This document shows positions 7,056 through 14,304 of a stretch of DNA of 16,527 nucleotides, piece by piece (positions within the stretch are counted from its first letter, which is position 1; the number at the start of each line of letters is the position of its first letter). Under the pieces are notes generated by a model. That model was not told where the DNA came from and did not search any database. It saw only the letters and a program-made list of their open reading frames with translations. The position numbers were made by a program, and so were the translations under genes. Where the stretch lies: assembly GCA_035719045.1 (NCBI GenBank), contig DASTGO010000164.1, positions 1 to 16,527 on the forward strand. Reading direction: 5' to 3'. Source of the stretch: DASTGO01 sp035719045. Its GTDB lineage: Bacteria > Actinomycetota > Actinomycetes > Actinomycetales > Kineosporiaceae.

Positions 7056-7341
7056 AAAGGCGGAGAATGACCAGTTGGGAGTCGCGCGTCGGGACCGGGC
7101 GAACTTCACCCGAGCCGGCACCCGAATATGCCCTTCACGGTCAATCGACAGGGGGTTGTGCCTATGCCTGGGGTCTGCTGCCGCGTACGAATGCGGAGAG
7201 GCAGGATGTTCGGTGGGTGCGGGTAGGAGCGGGGAACCTGTTCGGGTGGGATCAATGACAAAGGTTCAGGTGCAGGTGAGTTCTGGTGGCCGCCGGGGTG
7301 ACCGGATCCTCTGCCCTGCGGGTGATGTAGCCTCTGCTGCC

Positions 7342-7366
7342 GGAGGACCAGGGCATGACGGCGTAG
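7342..7366 (+). promoter_or_regulatory. Three-codon leader frame before dinB
   Basis: GGAGG at 7342-7346 lies 8 nt before ATG ACG GCG TAG (7355-7366). The stop is followed after 3 nt by the dinB ATG at 7370. dinB itself has AGAGG directly abutting its ATG, too close for ideal initiation, so ribosomes may load at the leader ATG and reinitiate on dinB. This is inference from spacing. Confidence 0.35.
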
Positions 7367-7369
7367 AGG

Positions 7370-8740
7370 ATGCGAGACGACGCAACGATCTGGCATGTCG
7401 ACCTTGACTGCTTCTTCGCCGCGGTCGAGCAGCGGGATAAGCCGTCTCTGAAGGGCAAGCCCGTGCTCGTGGGCGGGGCAGGCCCGCGCAGCGTGGTGTC
7501 GACCGCCTCGTACGAGGCCCGCCGGTGGGGTGTTCATTCGGGAATGCCCATGGGACAGGCACGCCTGTTGTGCCCCACCGCCGCGGTCATCACCCCTCGC
7601 CTCGACGCCTACCGCATCGCCAGCGCCGAGATCTTCGAGATCCTCCAGGAGTTCTGCGGGCACGTGGAGATGGTCGGGATCGACGAGGCGTACCTCGACG
7701 TGTCGTCAGTGGCCTGCGGGGGAGAGCTACGCCCGGCCGCGGAGCGGTTGCGTGTGGCGATCCGGATGCGGACGGGTGGTCTGACCGCATCGGTGGGTGC
7801 GGGAACGAGCAAGGTGGTCGCCAAGGTCGCGTCTGCGCACGCGAAGCCGGATGGCGTGATCGTCGTCCCGGCCGGCGGCGTACAGGAGTTCCTTGACCCG
7901 CTCCCGGTCGACGCCGTCCCGGGAGTGGGGCCGGCGACCGAGGCTCGGCTGAAGAGGATCGGGGTCGTGACCGTCGGCCAGTTGCGTTCCGCTGACCCCG
8001 GAGAACTCCAGCAGCTGCTCGGGGTGGCCCACGCGATCTGGCTGCTGGCGGCCGCCGCCGGCCTGGATCCGAGGGAAGTGGTGACCGAGAGGGAGAGCGC
8101 GAAGTCGGTCTCGCACGAGACGACCTTCGAGACCGATCTGACCGACCCGGTGAGGCTTCTCCGGGAGGTGGACCACCTGGGGCACCGGGTCGCAGACCGG
8201 CTGGCCGCGGAGGGTGCGTCCGGGCGCACCGTCACGGTGAAGGTCCGCTTCCCCGACTTCACCACCATCACCCGGTCGAGGACGGTCCCACAGGCCACCT
8301 GCGACCCCGCCGAGATCGCGTCTCTGGCGCGCGGGATCCTCGACGACGTGGACACCCACGGCGGCGTCCGGTTGCTGGGTGTGGGGGTTTCCGCGCTGAG
8401 CGACTGGCAGCAGCCCGCCCTGGCTGTGTTCGACCGGCCGCGGACCTCACCTGAGACGGAAGCCGCCTCGGACGTCGGCCCCGACGAGGGCGGCGAAGAG
8501 CCGGCGACCCGGGATTCCCCACCGGCGGGGCCCCGCGTGACGGGGCAATGGAAGCCGGGCCAGGATGTGGAGCACTCCGAACATGGCCGCGGCTGGGTGT
8601 GGGGCGTGGGCAACAAGCACGTCACCGTCCGGTTCGAGACCCCCCGGAACACGCCCGGAACGATCCGCACCTTCCTGGGCACCGATCCTGAACTCCGGCC
8701 CGTGCCTGCCGTCCCGTGGGGGCGATCATCGGAGGTCTGA
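7370..8740 (+). CDS. dinB: DNA polymerase IV, Y-family, with C-terminal extension
   Basis: This 456-residue translesion polymerase begins with the family hallmark HVDLDCFFAAVEQ, where D11 is the first metal ligand and F16 the likely steric-gate residue. The second catalytic block GIDEAYLD follows with D105 and E106. A helix-hairpin-helix thumb region (VDAVPGVGPATEARLKRIGV) and a little-finger domain follow, the latter ending near ALSDWQQPALAVF, which may be a degenerate beta-clamp motif. E. coli DinB is about 350 residues. Here about 80 more follow: an acidic, disordered-looking linker and then a compact WKPGQDVEHSEHGRGWVWGVG-type segment resembling the small SH3/Tudor-like C-terminal domain of UvrD/PcrA helicases. 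The protein synthesises DNA across lesions with low fidelity. No canonical LexA box was found upstream. Confidence 0.95.
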   Translation: MRDDATIWHVDLDCFFAAVEQRDKPSLKGKPVLVGGAGPRSVVSTASYEARRWGVHSGMPMGQARLLCPTAAVITPRLDAYRIASAEIFEILQEFCGHVEMVGIDEAYLDVSSVACGGELRPAAERLRVAIRMRTGGLTASVGAGTSKVVAKVASAHAKPDGVIVVPAGGVQEFLDPLPVDAVPGVGPATEARLKRIGVVTVGQLRSADPGELQQLLGVAHAIWLLAAAAGLDPREVVTERESAKSVSHETTFETDLTDPVRLLREVDHLGHRVADRLAAEGASGRTVTVKVRFPDFTTITRSRTVPQATCDPAEIASLARGILDDVDTHGGVRLLGVGVSALSDWQQPALAVFDRPRTSPETEAASDVGPDEGGEEPATRDSPPAGPRVTGQWKPGQDVEHSEHGRGWVWGVGNKHVTVRFETPRNTPGTIRTFLGTDPELRPVPAVPWGRSSEV

Positions 8741-8803
8741 TCCCGGCGACACCGTGAGGTCTGGTACGGAGCTGCCGCTCCTGCGGTAGGCGGCCGCCGG
8801 GAT
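8740..8803. terminator. Nested inverted repeat between dinB and the STM4011-type operon
   Basis: ATCCCGGCG (8740-8748) is exactly complementary to CGCCGGGAT (8795-8803). Inside the 46-nt interval a tight hairpin GGAGC-TGCC-GCTCC (8768-8781) can form. The outer repeat starts at the last base of the dinB stop codon. Its position between convergent genes suggests a bidirectional terminator. Confidence 0.5.
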
Positions 8804-8857
8804 GCGATGGGATGCGGGGACATCTGGCAGGAGAGCCGGTCATCGGACCCGGAAGAC

Positions 8858-9814
8858 CTACGTGGCGATGACCTCGGGTGCGGTCTTCCCGACCTCAAGC
8901 GCCCGGCCGGCCACTCGTCGCTGGGGGACGGCCGGCCACGCCGCGGGGATGCGTTCCAGGACGCCGCCGGCGAAGACGTCACGCAGGCCCAGCGGTTCGA
9001 GGTGAACGTAGCCGAGGTGGCAGTCGCAGACGTCGATGGTGCACCGGCGGGGGCGCAGTGCCGCGCGCCAGGTTCCGTCGTAGAGGTTGCCGATCGGGTC
9101 GGGGATGAAATGGCAGCGGCGGACGGTGCCGTCGCCCAGCACCGAGATGGCGGACTCACTCGCCTGGCACGGAAGGCCGCGGGACGGGTGCGGGCGGACG
9201 CTGTGGCCGAACAGCGGGTCCAGTTCCGTCCAGACCGCCTCCTCATCGGCGGGGTACTGGTGTCCGTCGGCGGCGTTCACCCAGAGGTAGACATCTGCGG
9301 GCAGGGCGGCGCGCAGGGCCCGGGCCTCGCCGAGATGCTCCTGCAGGCCGACCACACCGACGGAGTACCGGATGTCGAGCGCGGACAGGGTCCGGCATCG
9401 TTCCAGGAACCGCTCGCGGGCGACCTGTCCGGGGTGGTAGGTCGTCCAGAGGGCGGTGCTGTGGCGGTCGCAGTCCGCGAGCCAGTCCACCCGGCCGGCG
9501 AGGTTCGTCTGGGCCGCGACCCGTTCGACGTGCGGGAGCAGGGACAGGGTCACCATGGCGTCCCGGTACCAGGACCGGGTGAGGGCCTCGCCCCAGGGGG
9601 TGAACAGGACCGACAGGGGGACGTCGGTGGTGTCGGCGACCCAGGCCACGAACCGGTCGAGGGCCGCGCGGTCCTGGCGCAGCGTCTCCGGCGGGTCGTG
9701 CCGCTTCGCGAACGGGCAGTACGGGCAGTCGTAGTTGCAGCTCGCCAGCGGCCCGCGGTACAGGACCGCGAGGCCTGTGGACGGCTGCGCGGGAGGCGGC
9801 GTCGACACTTTCAT
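8858..9814 (-). CDS. STM4011-family radical SAM protein
   Basis: This 318-residue protein has the radical SAM cluster motif CNYDCPYCPF (C26, C30, C33), which binds the [4Fe-4S] that cleaves S-adenosylmethionine. The opening (LYRGPLASCNYDCPYCPFAKR) and the TPWGEAL segment match what I recall of the STM4011 family. Five further cysteines (C216, C234, C258, C263, C265) in a C-terminal region, with a GDGTVRRCHF segment, suggest an auxiliary iron-sulfur cluster of SPASM/twitch type. The ATG at 9814 overlaps the stop of the STM4012-type gene (ATGA), and this is the last gene of the five-gene operon. The substrate is unknown; aux-cluster radical SAM enzymes often modify peptides or small metabolites, which is inference here. 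The family call is confident, the function open. Confidence 0.88.
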   Translation of the reverse strand: MKVSTPPPAQPSTGLAVLYRGPLASCNYDCPYCPFAKRHDPPETLRQDRAALDRFVAWVADTTDVPLSVLFTPWGEALTRSWYRDAMVTLSLLPHVERVAAQTNLAGRVDWLADCDRHSTALWTTYHPGQVARERFLERCRTLSALDIRYSVGVVGLQEHLGEARALRAALPADVYLWVNAADGHQYPADEEAVWTELDPLFGHSVRPHPSRGLPCQASESAISVLGDGTVRRCHFIPDPIGNLYDGTWRAALRPRRCTIDVCDCHLGYVHLEPLGLRDVFAGGVLERIPAAWPAVPQRRVAGRALEVGKTAPEVIAT

Positions 9815-11190
9815 CGGGGTACGTACTCGATCATCGCGTCGTGGACGGCGGCGGAGACCAGCCATGGACCGATCGCGTCGGACCGGGCCAGCCCGGCGCT
9901 GGTCAGCCGCAACCCGCCGTCGGTGGCCCAGCCGCGGTCGGCCAGTTCGAGGAGTTGCGGGAAGTCCTCCAGCGGCGGGCGGCCGAACCGCTCCCGGTAC
10001 GCAACGGCGTCCACGCCCTCGGCCCGCAGCAGCGACTGGAGCAGCCAGCGGCGCTGCTGCTCCGCGTCGTCCAGGACGAAGCCCGCCTCTGCCCGGGAGA
10101 AGTCGCCGGCCGGGCGGGCCAGGAAGTCGGCGAGGACGGCGCGCACCTGGGGGACCGTGACCGCGTAGTCGAACGCGTAGTGCAGGGCACGGGTGTACGA
10201 CCGGGCACCGCAGCCGAGACCGACCATGCCATCGGCCTGGCACCGGTAGTCAGCAGCGACCGCTTCGGTGGTGCCGACGTCATCAGTTTCCGTTTCGGCG
10301 GCGCGGGGGGCGTCGACGCGACGGAACTGCCGCATCGACTCCTGCCGGTACCCGGCGGCCCCGAGCACCTCGACGGCCTGCTCGTACAGCGCCAGCCGCT
10401 GGGCGTCCCAGTCCGCCCGGGTCCGCGCCCGGCGTCCCAGTCCGGTGAGCGGCCGGACGTAGAGGGGGTAGAGGAACAGCTCCTCGGGTCGCCAGGTGAG
10501 CGCCGCGTCGAGGCTGTGCCGCCAACTGGACGCCGTCTGCCCGTCGATCCCGTAGATCAGGTCGATGTTCAGGGTGGGGATCCGGGTGTCGCGGATGGCT
10601 CCCAGCGCGGCCTCGACCTCGACGCGCCGCTGCGGTCTCCCGGCGGCGTGTGCCTCGGCGTCCAGGAAGCTCTGGACGCCCAGGCTGATCCGGGTGGTGC
10701 CGTGCGCCGCGAGAACGGCCAGCCGGTCGGGGGTGGCGGTCGCCGGGGAGGTCTCCACGGACAGCGGGATGCCCGGCAGCCGGGCGCCGATCGTGCCGGC
10801 GGCGATCGTGAACAGCTCCGCCAGTTGGCCGGCGGTCAGGTAGGTCGGGGTGCCGCCGCCGAACGCCGCCCGCGCGTAGCCGGTGCCGCCTCCGAGCGCT
10901 CCCGCGATCTGCTCGGCCTGACGTCGCAGTTGGCGCAGGTAGTCCGACACCTGGTCCGCGGGCGGGCGGACCCGGGTGAAGAGGTTGCAGAACCCGCACC
11001 GCATCTCGCAGAACGGCAGGTGGACGTAGAGGAAGAGCGCGTCGCGGTCCTCCCCGCGCCACAGGTCCGACAGCAGTGGGCGCGGCCGCAGGGGACGGTA
11101 GGCGGTCTTGTGCGGGTAGGCGTACAGGTACTGCTGGTAGGGCGAGCCGTCCAGGCTGGGGTCGCCGTCGGCCGGGTCGATGTCCGTCAC
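9811..11190 (-). CDS. STM4012-family radical SAM protein (HemN-like)
   Basis: This 459-residue protein starts with the PYQQYLYAYPHKTAYRPL block I associate with the STM4012 family. The radical SAM motif CEMRCGFCN (C61, C65, C68) follows, preceded by FLYVHLPF as in coproporphyrinogen dehydrogenase (HemN)-like enzymes. An AFGGGTPT segment and a RISLGVQSF segment, both typical of HemN-like barrels, come next, and a C-terminal winged-helix-like region ends the protein. A haem role is unlikely because the gene is embedded in a dedicated cassette with no other haem genes. GTG 11190 was chosen: it lies 4 nt after the STM4013-type stop, with GGTGGTGAGG just upstream. It is probably translationally coupled on both sides. 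Reaction and substrate are unknown. Confidence 0.9.
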   Translation of the reverse strand: MTDIDPADGDPSLDGSPYQQYLYAYPHKTAYRPLRPRPLLSDLWRGEDRDALFLYVHLPFCEMRCGFCNLFTRVRPPADQVSDYLRQLRRQAEQIAGALGGGTGYARAAFGGGTPTYLTAGQLAELFTIAAGTIGARLPGIPLSVETSPATATPDRLAVLAAHGTTRISLGVQSFLDAEAHAAGRPQRRVEVEAALGAIRDTRIPTLNIDLIYGIDGQTASSWRHSLDAALTWRPEELFLYPLYVRPLTGLGRRARTRADWDAQRLALYEQAVEVLGAAGYRQESMRQFRRVDAPRAAETETDDVGTTEAVAADYRCQADGMVGLGCGARSYTRALHYAFDYAVTVPQVRAVLADFLARPAGDFSRAEAGFVLDDAEQQRRWLLQSLLRAEGVDAVAYRERFGRPPLEDFPQLLELADRGWATDGGLRLTSAGLARSDAIGPWLVSAAVHDAMIEYVPR

Positions 11191-11194
11191 CGCC

Positions 11195-12013
11195 TCACCA
11201 CCGGCCGGGGTACGGGGTGCCGGGACGCAGGGTGAAGTGGGCGTAGGGAACGGTCCAGACCACGTCGTGACCGACGCGGTGACCGGTGTGGCCGCCCTCG
11301 CCGTAGGCGGTCCCGTGGTCGGAGCAGATGATCGTGAACACCGGTCGGCCCCGCCCTGTGACCAGGGCGAACAGGCGCCCGATCCGCCCGTCCACGTACT
11401 CCAGGGCGGCGGCGTGCGAATCCGGGCCGTCCTGCGCGGCGCCGGGCAGGTAGTGCCGGTTGGGCTGGTGCAGGGCGGCGACATTGAGGAACGTGAACAG
11501 CGGCCGGCCCGCGGGCACGCCGGGCAGCACCTCCGCCAGCCGGTCGAGTTGTGCGTCCAGGCAGGTCGGGGACGTGACGCCGAACGACGGCTCCCAGTGC
11601 GCCTCCGCGAACAGTCCCGGCAGCACCGAGCCCAGCGGGCTGGTCCGGTTGAAGAAGCCGACGCCTCCCAGGCAGAGCGTGTGGTAGCCCTCGCGGGCCA
11701 GGGCCGTCGGCAGGTCGGGGGCATCGAACACCCAGGTCCGGTCGCCGCTGGTCTCGCTCCCCGGGAAGGCCGCCGCGTAGAGCCGCTCGTGCCGGCCCGG
11801 CTCGGTCGGGGTGGGCAGGAAGCCGGCGAAGAACGCCTGGTGGGCGGCGTAGGTGAAGCTCGCCGGGGAGTGTCGGCGCTCCCACCGTCCGCCCGGCAGG
11901 ACCCCGGCCAGGCAGGGTGTCCGGCCGTCAGCCGTCGTCTGTTCGGCGACGTCGTAGCGCAGGGTGTCCAGGGTGACCATGAGTACGTCGTGGTTCCCGA
12001 TCAGGTCGCGCAT
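11195..12013 (-). CDS. STM4013/SEN3800-family hydrolase (alkaline phosphatase/sulfatase fold)
   Basis: This 272-residue protein has the metal-site layout of the alkaline phosphatase/sulfatase superfamily. The N-terminal VLMVTLDTLRYD strand-loop (D16, D21, with T14 or T17 as possible nucleophile) comes first, and the late CSDHGTAYGEGGHTGH segment (D232, H233, H242, H245) carries the second metal ligands. FLNVAALHQPN sits between them. Without a signal peptide it is probably cytoplasmic. It would hydrolyse or transfer a phosphoryl, sulfuryl or phosphonate-type ester, but no substrate is evident. The protein is shorter than typical 400-500 residue sulfatases, as I recall for this family. The ATG at 12013 has an excellent GGAGG ribosome-binding site and lies 13 nt after the STM4014-type stop. 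Confidence 0.87.
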   Translation of the reverse strand: MRDLIGNHDVLMVTLDTLRYDVAEQTTADGRTPCLAGVLPGGRWERRHSPASFTYAAHQAFFAGFLPTPTEPGRHERLYAAAFPGSETSGDRTWVFDAPDLPTALAREGYHTLCLGGVGFFNRTSPLGSVLPGLFAEAHWEPSFGVTSPTCLDAQLDRLAEVLPGVPAGRPLFTFLNVAALHQPNRHYLPGAAQDGPDSHAAALEYVDGRIGRLFALVTGRGRPVFTIICSDHGTAYGEGGHTGHRVGHDVVWTVPYAHFTLRPGTPYPGRW

Positions 12014-12026
12014 CACACCACCTCCG

Positions 12027-13088
12027 TCATGCCGCGACCTGCCCGTCCGCCCAGCCCTGGACCAGGGCGTCCACCTGCGCCGCGTAGGTGTCCCGGCCAT
12101 CGGCGAGCACGCCCGGCAACAGGTCACCGAAGGCGTTGACCTCTGCCACTGCGTGCCCGCGGCCGCCCGCCAGGAACATCAGGTCGACGCCCACCTGAAG
12201 CGACCGTGGGAAGCACGCGGCGACCCGTTCACAGGTGCGCAGGGCTGCACCCCAGACGGCGGGGCCGACGGCCGCCCTCAGCGCATCGACGTCCCCGCGC
12301 CGGTTGCCCAGGTGCAGGTTGGTCAGCGGGCCCCGGGCGGAACGAACGACCAGATGCGTCGGCCGGCCGGCGACCACCACCACCCGGACGTCCACGACCC
12401 GGCCGTCGAGGGAGGTCTTGGGCACCCACCGCTCCACGTGCAGACCGTCGGCTGCGAGCCGGTCGACGATCGCCGCGACCTCCCCCTCGACGCGGTAGCG
12501 GCGGGGGCGCAGCACGTTGAACAGTCCGTCCGGGGCGACCTCGACGGTGGTGGTCGCCTGCACCCGGCCGGGTGCGGTCTCCAACGCCAGGACTCCGGAC
12601 GCGGACGAGCCGTGCGCCTGCTTGACGAACACCCGGTGGAACCCGGCGTCCCGCATGGCCGACCGCAGTTCCCCATAGGAGCTCACCGGTGGCAGGGCCG
12701 GTGGCACCGGCACCCCGGCGTGGAGCAGCGCAGCGTGACATCGCCGCTTGTCGCAGAGCGTCGCGACGTCGTCCGGAGCGGTCAGCAGGCGTGCGCCGCC
12801 ATGGCCGACCTGGGTGACGGCCGTTACCAGGCCCGCGTAGGCGGCCGCCAGACCGACCAGTTCGCCGTGCCTGGCCGGGGTGCTCGCACGCCGAAGCAGC
12901 CGGTCCACCTCGGCGTCCTCGCCCGGGGACTCGACCCGGACCACGGCCTCCGCCGGGGGCGGCGGCGCCCCGGTGAGGACGTCACGCCACGGCAGCACCG
13001 AGGGTTCCGGCAGACCACGAGCCATCGCTGCCCGGCGGAACAGCTCGACCCGGCGGTGCCCCGGGTTGCCGACAATGGTCAGCCGCAC
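12027..13088 (-). CDS. STM4014-family protein, ATP-grasp-like
   Basis: This 353-residue protein has ATP-grasp character. A CDKRRCHAALLHAGVPVPP segment (112-130) matches the pre-ATP region, and VFVKQAHGSSASGVLAL (K156) looks like the nucleotide-binding lysine and Gly/Ser-rich loop. Near the C terminus, GVDLMFL and AVAEVNAFGD (D302, E316, N318) fit the metal-ligand Asp/Glu/Asn set. ATP-grasp enzymes join a carboxylate to an amine or thiol via acyl phosphate, so a peptide- or amide-bond-forming step is the simplest prediction. The start is GTG 13088 (VRLTIVGNPG); no upstream alternative was found and the ribosome-binding site is weak. It follows the STM4015-type gene after 19 nt. The family assignment rests mainly on operon position and length. 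Confidence 0.82.
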   Translation of the reverse strand: MRLTIVGNPGHRRVELFRRAAMARGLPEPSVLPWRDVLTGAPPPPAEAVVRVESPGEDAEVDRLLRRASTPARHGELVGLAAAYAGLVTAVTQVGHGGARLLTAPDDVATLCDKRRCHAALLHAGVPVPPALPPVSSYGELRSAMRDAGFHRVFVKQAHGSSASGVLALETAPGRVQATTTVEVAPDGLFNVLRPRRYRVEGEVAAIVDRLAADGLHVERWVPKTSLDGRVVDVRVVVVAGRPTHLVVRSARGPLTNLHLGNRRGDVDALRAAVGPAVWGAALRTCERVAACFPRSLQVGVDLMFLAGGRGHAVAEVNAFGDLLPGVLADGRDTYAAQVDALVQGWADGQVAA

Positions 13089-13107
13089 GGCGTGCCCGGA
13101 CCGGACG

Positions 13108-14040
13108 TCACTCGGACACCGCGACGTAGCGGTAGTCGCCGTCCGCTTCCTGACGGTCTGCGACGTCGACCCGGACACCGGGGTACGCCGCCACCAGTGC
13201 GTGGGCCGACTCGGGGGAGAGGTAGTGGTAGTGCAGGTCCAGTTCGGCGAGGTGGGTGAGCGGCTGCCCGGCGAGCAGGGCTGCGGCGCCGCGGTCGCCG
13301 AGTGTCCCGCTGGACAGGTCCAGCCGCTCCAGCCGGGCGACGACGGGGGCGCAGGCCAGCGCCTCGGCGAGCTCGTCGGCGAGCTCGGAGTTGCACAGCC
13401 CGAGCCGGCGCAGGGCGGGGAAGCGGTCACCGGCCAGCAGCGGCGCCAGGTCCTCCACGGTGGTGTTGCCGCCGTAGTCCTCGTCGCCGAACCACAGCTC
13501 GAGTTTCTCCAGCGCCGGCAGGTCGCTGTCGAGAACCGCCTGGACGAACTCCCGCGACAATCCACCGCTCTGCACGACCAGTTCACGCAGCCGGGGATGG
13601 TTCACCGCGGAGAACCGGAAGTCCTCACCGCCACGGGCCCCGAACACCTCCAGTTCCGGGTAGGCCTCCAGCAGCCCGCTGACGTCGCCCACCTTCATCC
13701 ACGAGACCTCGCACTCCTCGCTCGTCATGTCGCCGAGGAAGAGGGACCGCAGCGCGGGGAGCGCCGGTGCGAGCCGGATCAGCTGCCCGATCGGGGCTGG
13801 GTTGAAGGCCGCATAGCCCCAGGCGCCGATGACCAGCGACTCCACGGACGGCCCGTGCTCCCGCACGAAGTCGTCGAACGCCGCCGCGAACTTCGGGGAC
13901 GGGACCCCCTCGTCCCAGTCGTCGTCCCACTCGGACAGTCGCCAGGCCACCGGGCCCTCCACCGCCGGCAGCGGCTCCCCGGCGGGGACGTCGACCACCG
14001 GTCGGCCCGCGAAGCTGGTCAGATGGTCGTTGAAAGTCAT
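13108..14040 (-). CDS. STM4015-family leucine-rich-repeat protein
   Basis: This 310-residue acidic protein is the first gene of the operon. An N-terminal region rich in Trp and Asp (WRLSEWDDDWDEG, 33-45) and a PKFAAAFDDFV helix precede about seven leucine-rich repeats from residue 94 to near 295. Examples are LPALRSLFL, HPRLRELVV, LPALEKLEL, FPALRRLGL, VARLERLDL and LTHLAELDL. There is no signal peptide or catalytic motif. LRR solenoids usually bind proteins or peptides, so it may be a scaffold, a substrate carrier or the target of the two radical SAM enzymes; this is inference. The ATG at 14040 has a modest GGCAGGTG ribosome-binding site. A TAGCGT -10-like hexamer lies at 14099-14094 on this strand. 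Confidence 0.85.
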   Translation of the reverse strand: MTFNDHLTSFAGRPVVDVPAGEPLPAVEGPVAWRLSEWDDDWDEGVPSPKFAAAFDDFVREHGPSVESLVIGAWGYAAFNPAPIGQLIRLAPALPALRSLFLGDMTSEECEVSWMKVGDVSGLLEAYPELEVFGARGGEDFRFSAVNHPRLRELVVQSGGLSREFVQAVLDSDLPALEKLELWFGDEDYGGNTTVEDLAPLLAGDRFPALRRLGLCNSELADELAEALACAPVVARLERLDLSSGTLGDRGAAALLAGQPLTHLAELDLHYHYLSPESAHALVAAYPGVRVDVADRQEADGDYRYVAVSE

Positions 14041-14304
14041 CGTGCACCTGCCATCGGACGGCCTCCGGAACTCGTGATCCCCGAACGGCGGCGACGCTAA
14101 CACGGCCCCCGGACAGGTTGCCGCTGTACCCGGCTGGGCCGAACTGTACGTCCGCGGCGAGACCGCAGCCCTGCACCCGGCCATCCTCCGGCCTCGTGAG
14201 TGAGCCGGGAGGTAGGCCAGCACGTGGTCTCCATACCCATTGGCACACAGGCCATCTGCGCCGCGGAGCGGGCAGTTGCCGATGTTCGCCACTAGCCTTC
14301 GGGC
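14041..14304. promoter_or_regulatory. Divergent promoter region between the cassette and the LLM gene
   Basis: This 264-bp gap separates divergent genes and must hold both promoters. For the cassette, TAGCGT at 14099-14094 (minus strand) is a reasonable -10, about 54 nt before the ATG. For the LLM gene, TAGCCT (14293-14298) ends 6 nt before its ATG. No convincing -35 partner was found for either. TGTAC occurs twice (around 14145 and 14167), a weak sign of an operator. Confidence 0.4.

Larger units (their letters stand above)
7005..7369. other. 365-bp intergenic region between tetR and dinB
   Basis: This gap separates two divergent genes. It holds the tetR promoter with a 7-bp inverted repeat (7028-7055), a palindrome-like GAAC-CT-GTTC at 7234-7243, a TAGCCT -10-like hexamer at 7328-7333 and a tiny leader frame before dinB. 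Several open frames run through it, but none has a convincing start, ribosome-binding site or protein family character. Confidence 0.6.

Noticed and set aside
7234..7243. GAAC-CT-GTTC upstream of dinB as a LexA (SOS) box
   Set aside because: The Gram-positive SOS box has GAAC and GTTC separated by four bases. Here the gap is two, and the site lies about 127 bp before the gene, so it is probably chance.
7049..7407. Small open frames in the tetR-dinB gap
   Set aside because: They lack ribosome-binding sites and recognisable protein character, and one runs into dinB in the wrong frame.
9811..11190. HemN-like radical SAM protein as a genuine coproporphyrinogen dehydrogenase
   Set aside because: The N-terminal YPHKTAYR block and the cassette context point to the STM4012 family, and no other haem genes are nearby.
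8807..13259. Long plus-strand open frames opposite the five-gene cassette
   Set aside because: They are shadows of the minus-strand genes. The minus strand shows radical SAM, hydrolase, ATP-grasp and LRR motifs and coherent ribosome-binding sites.
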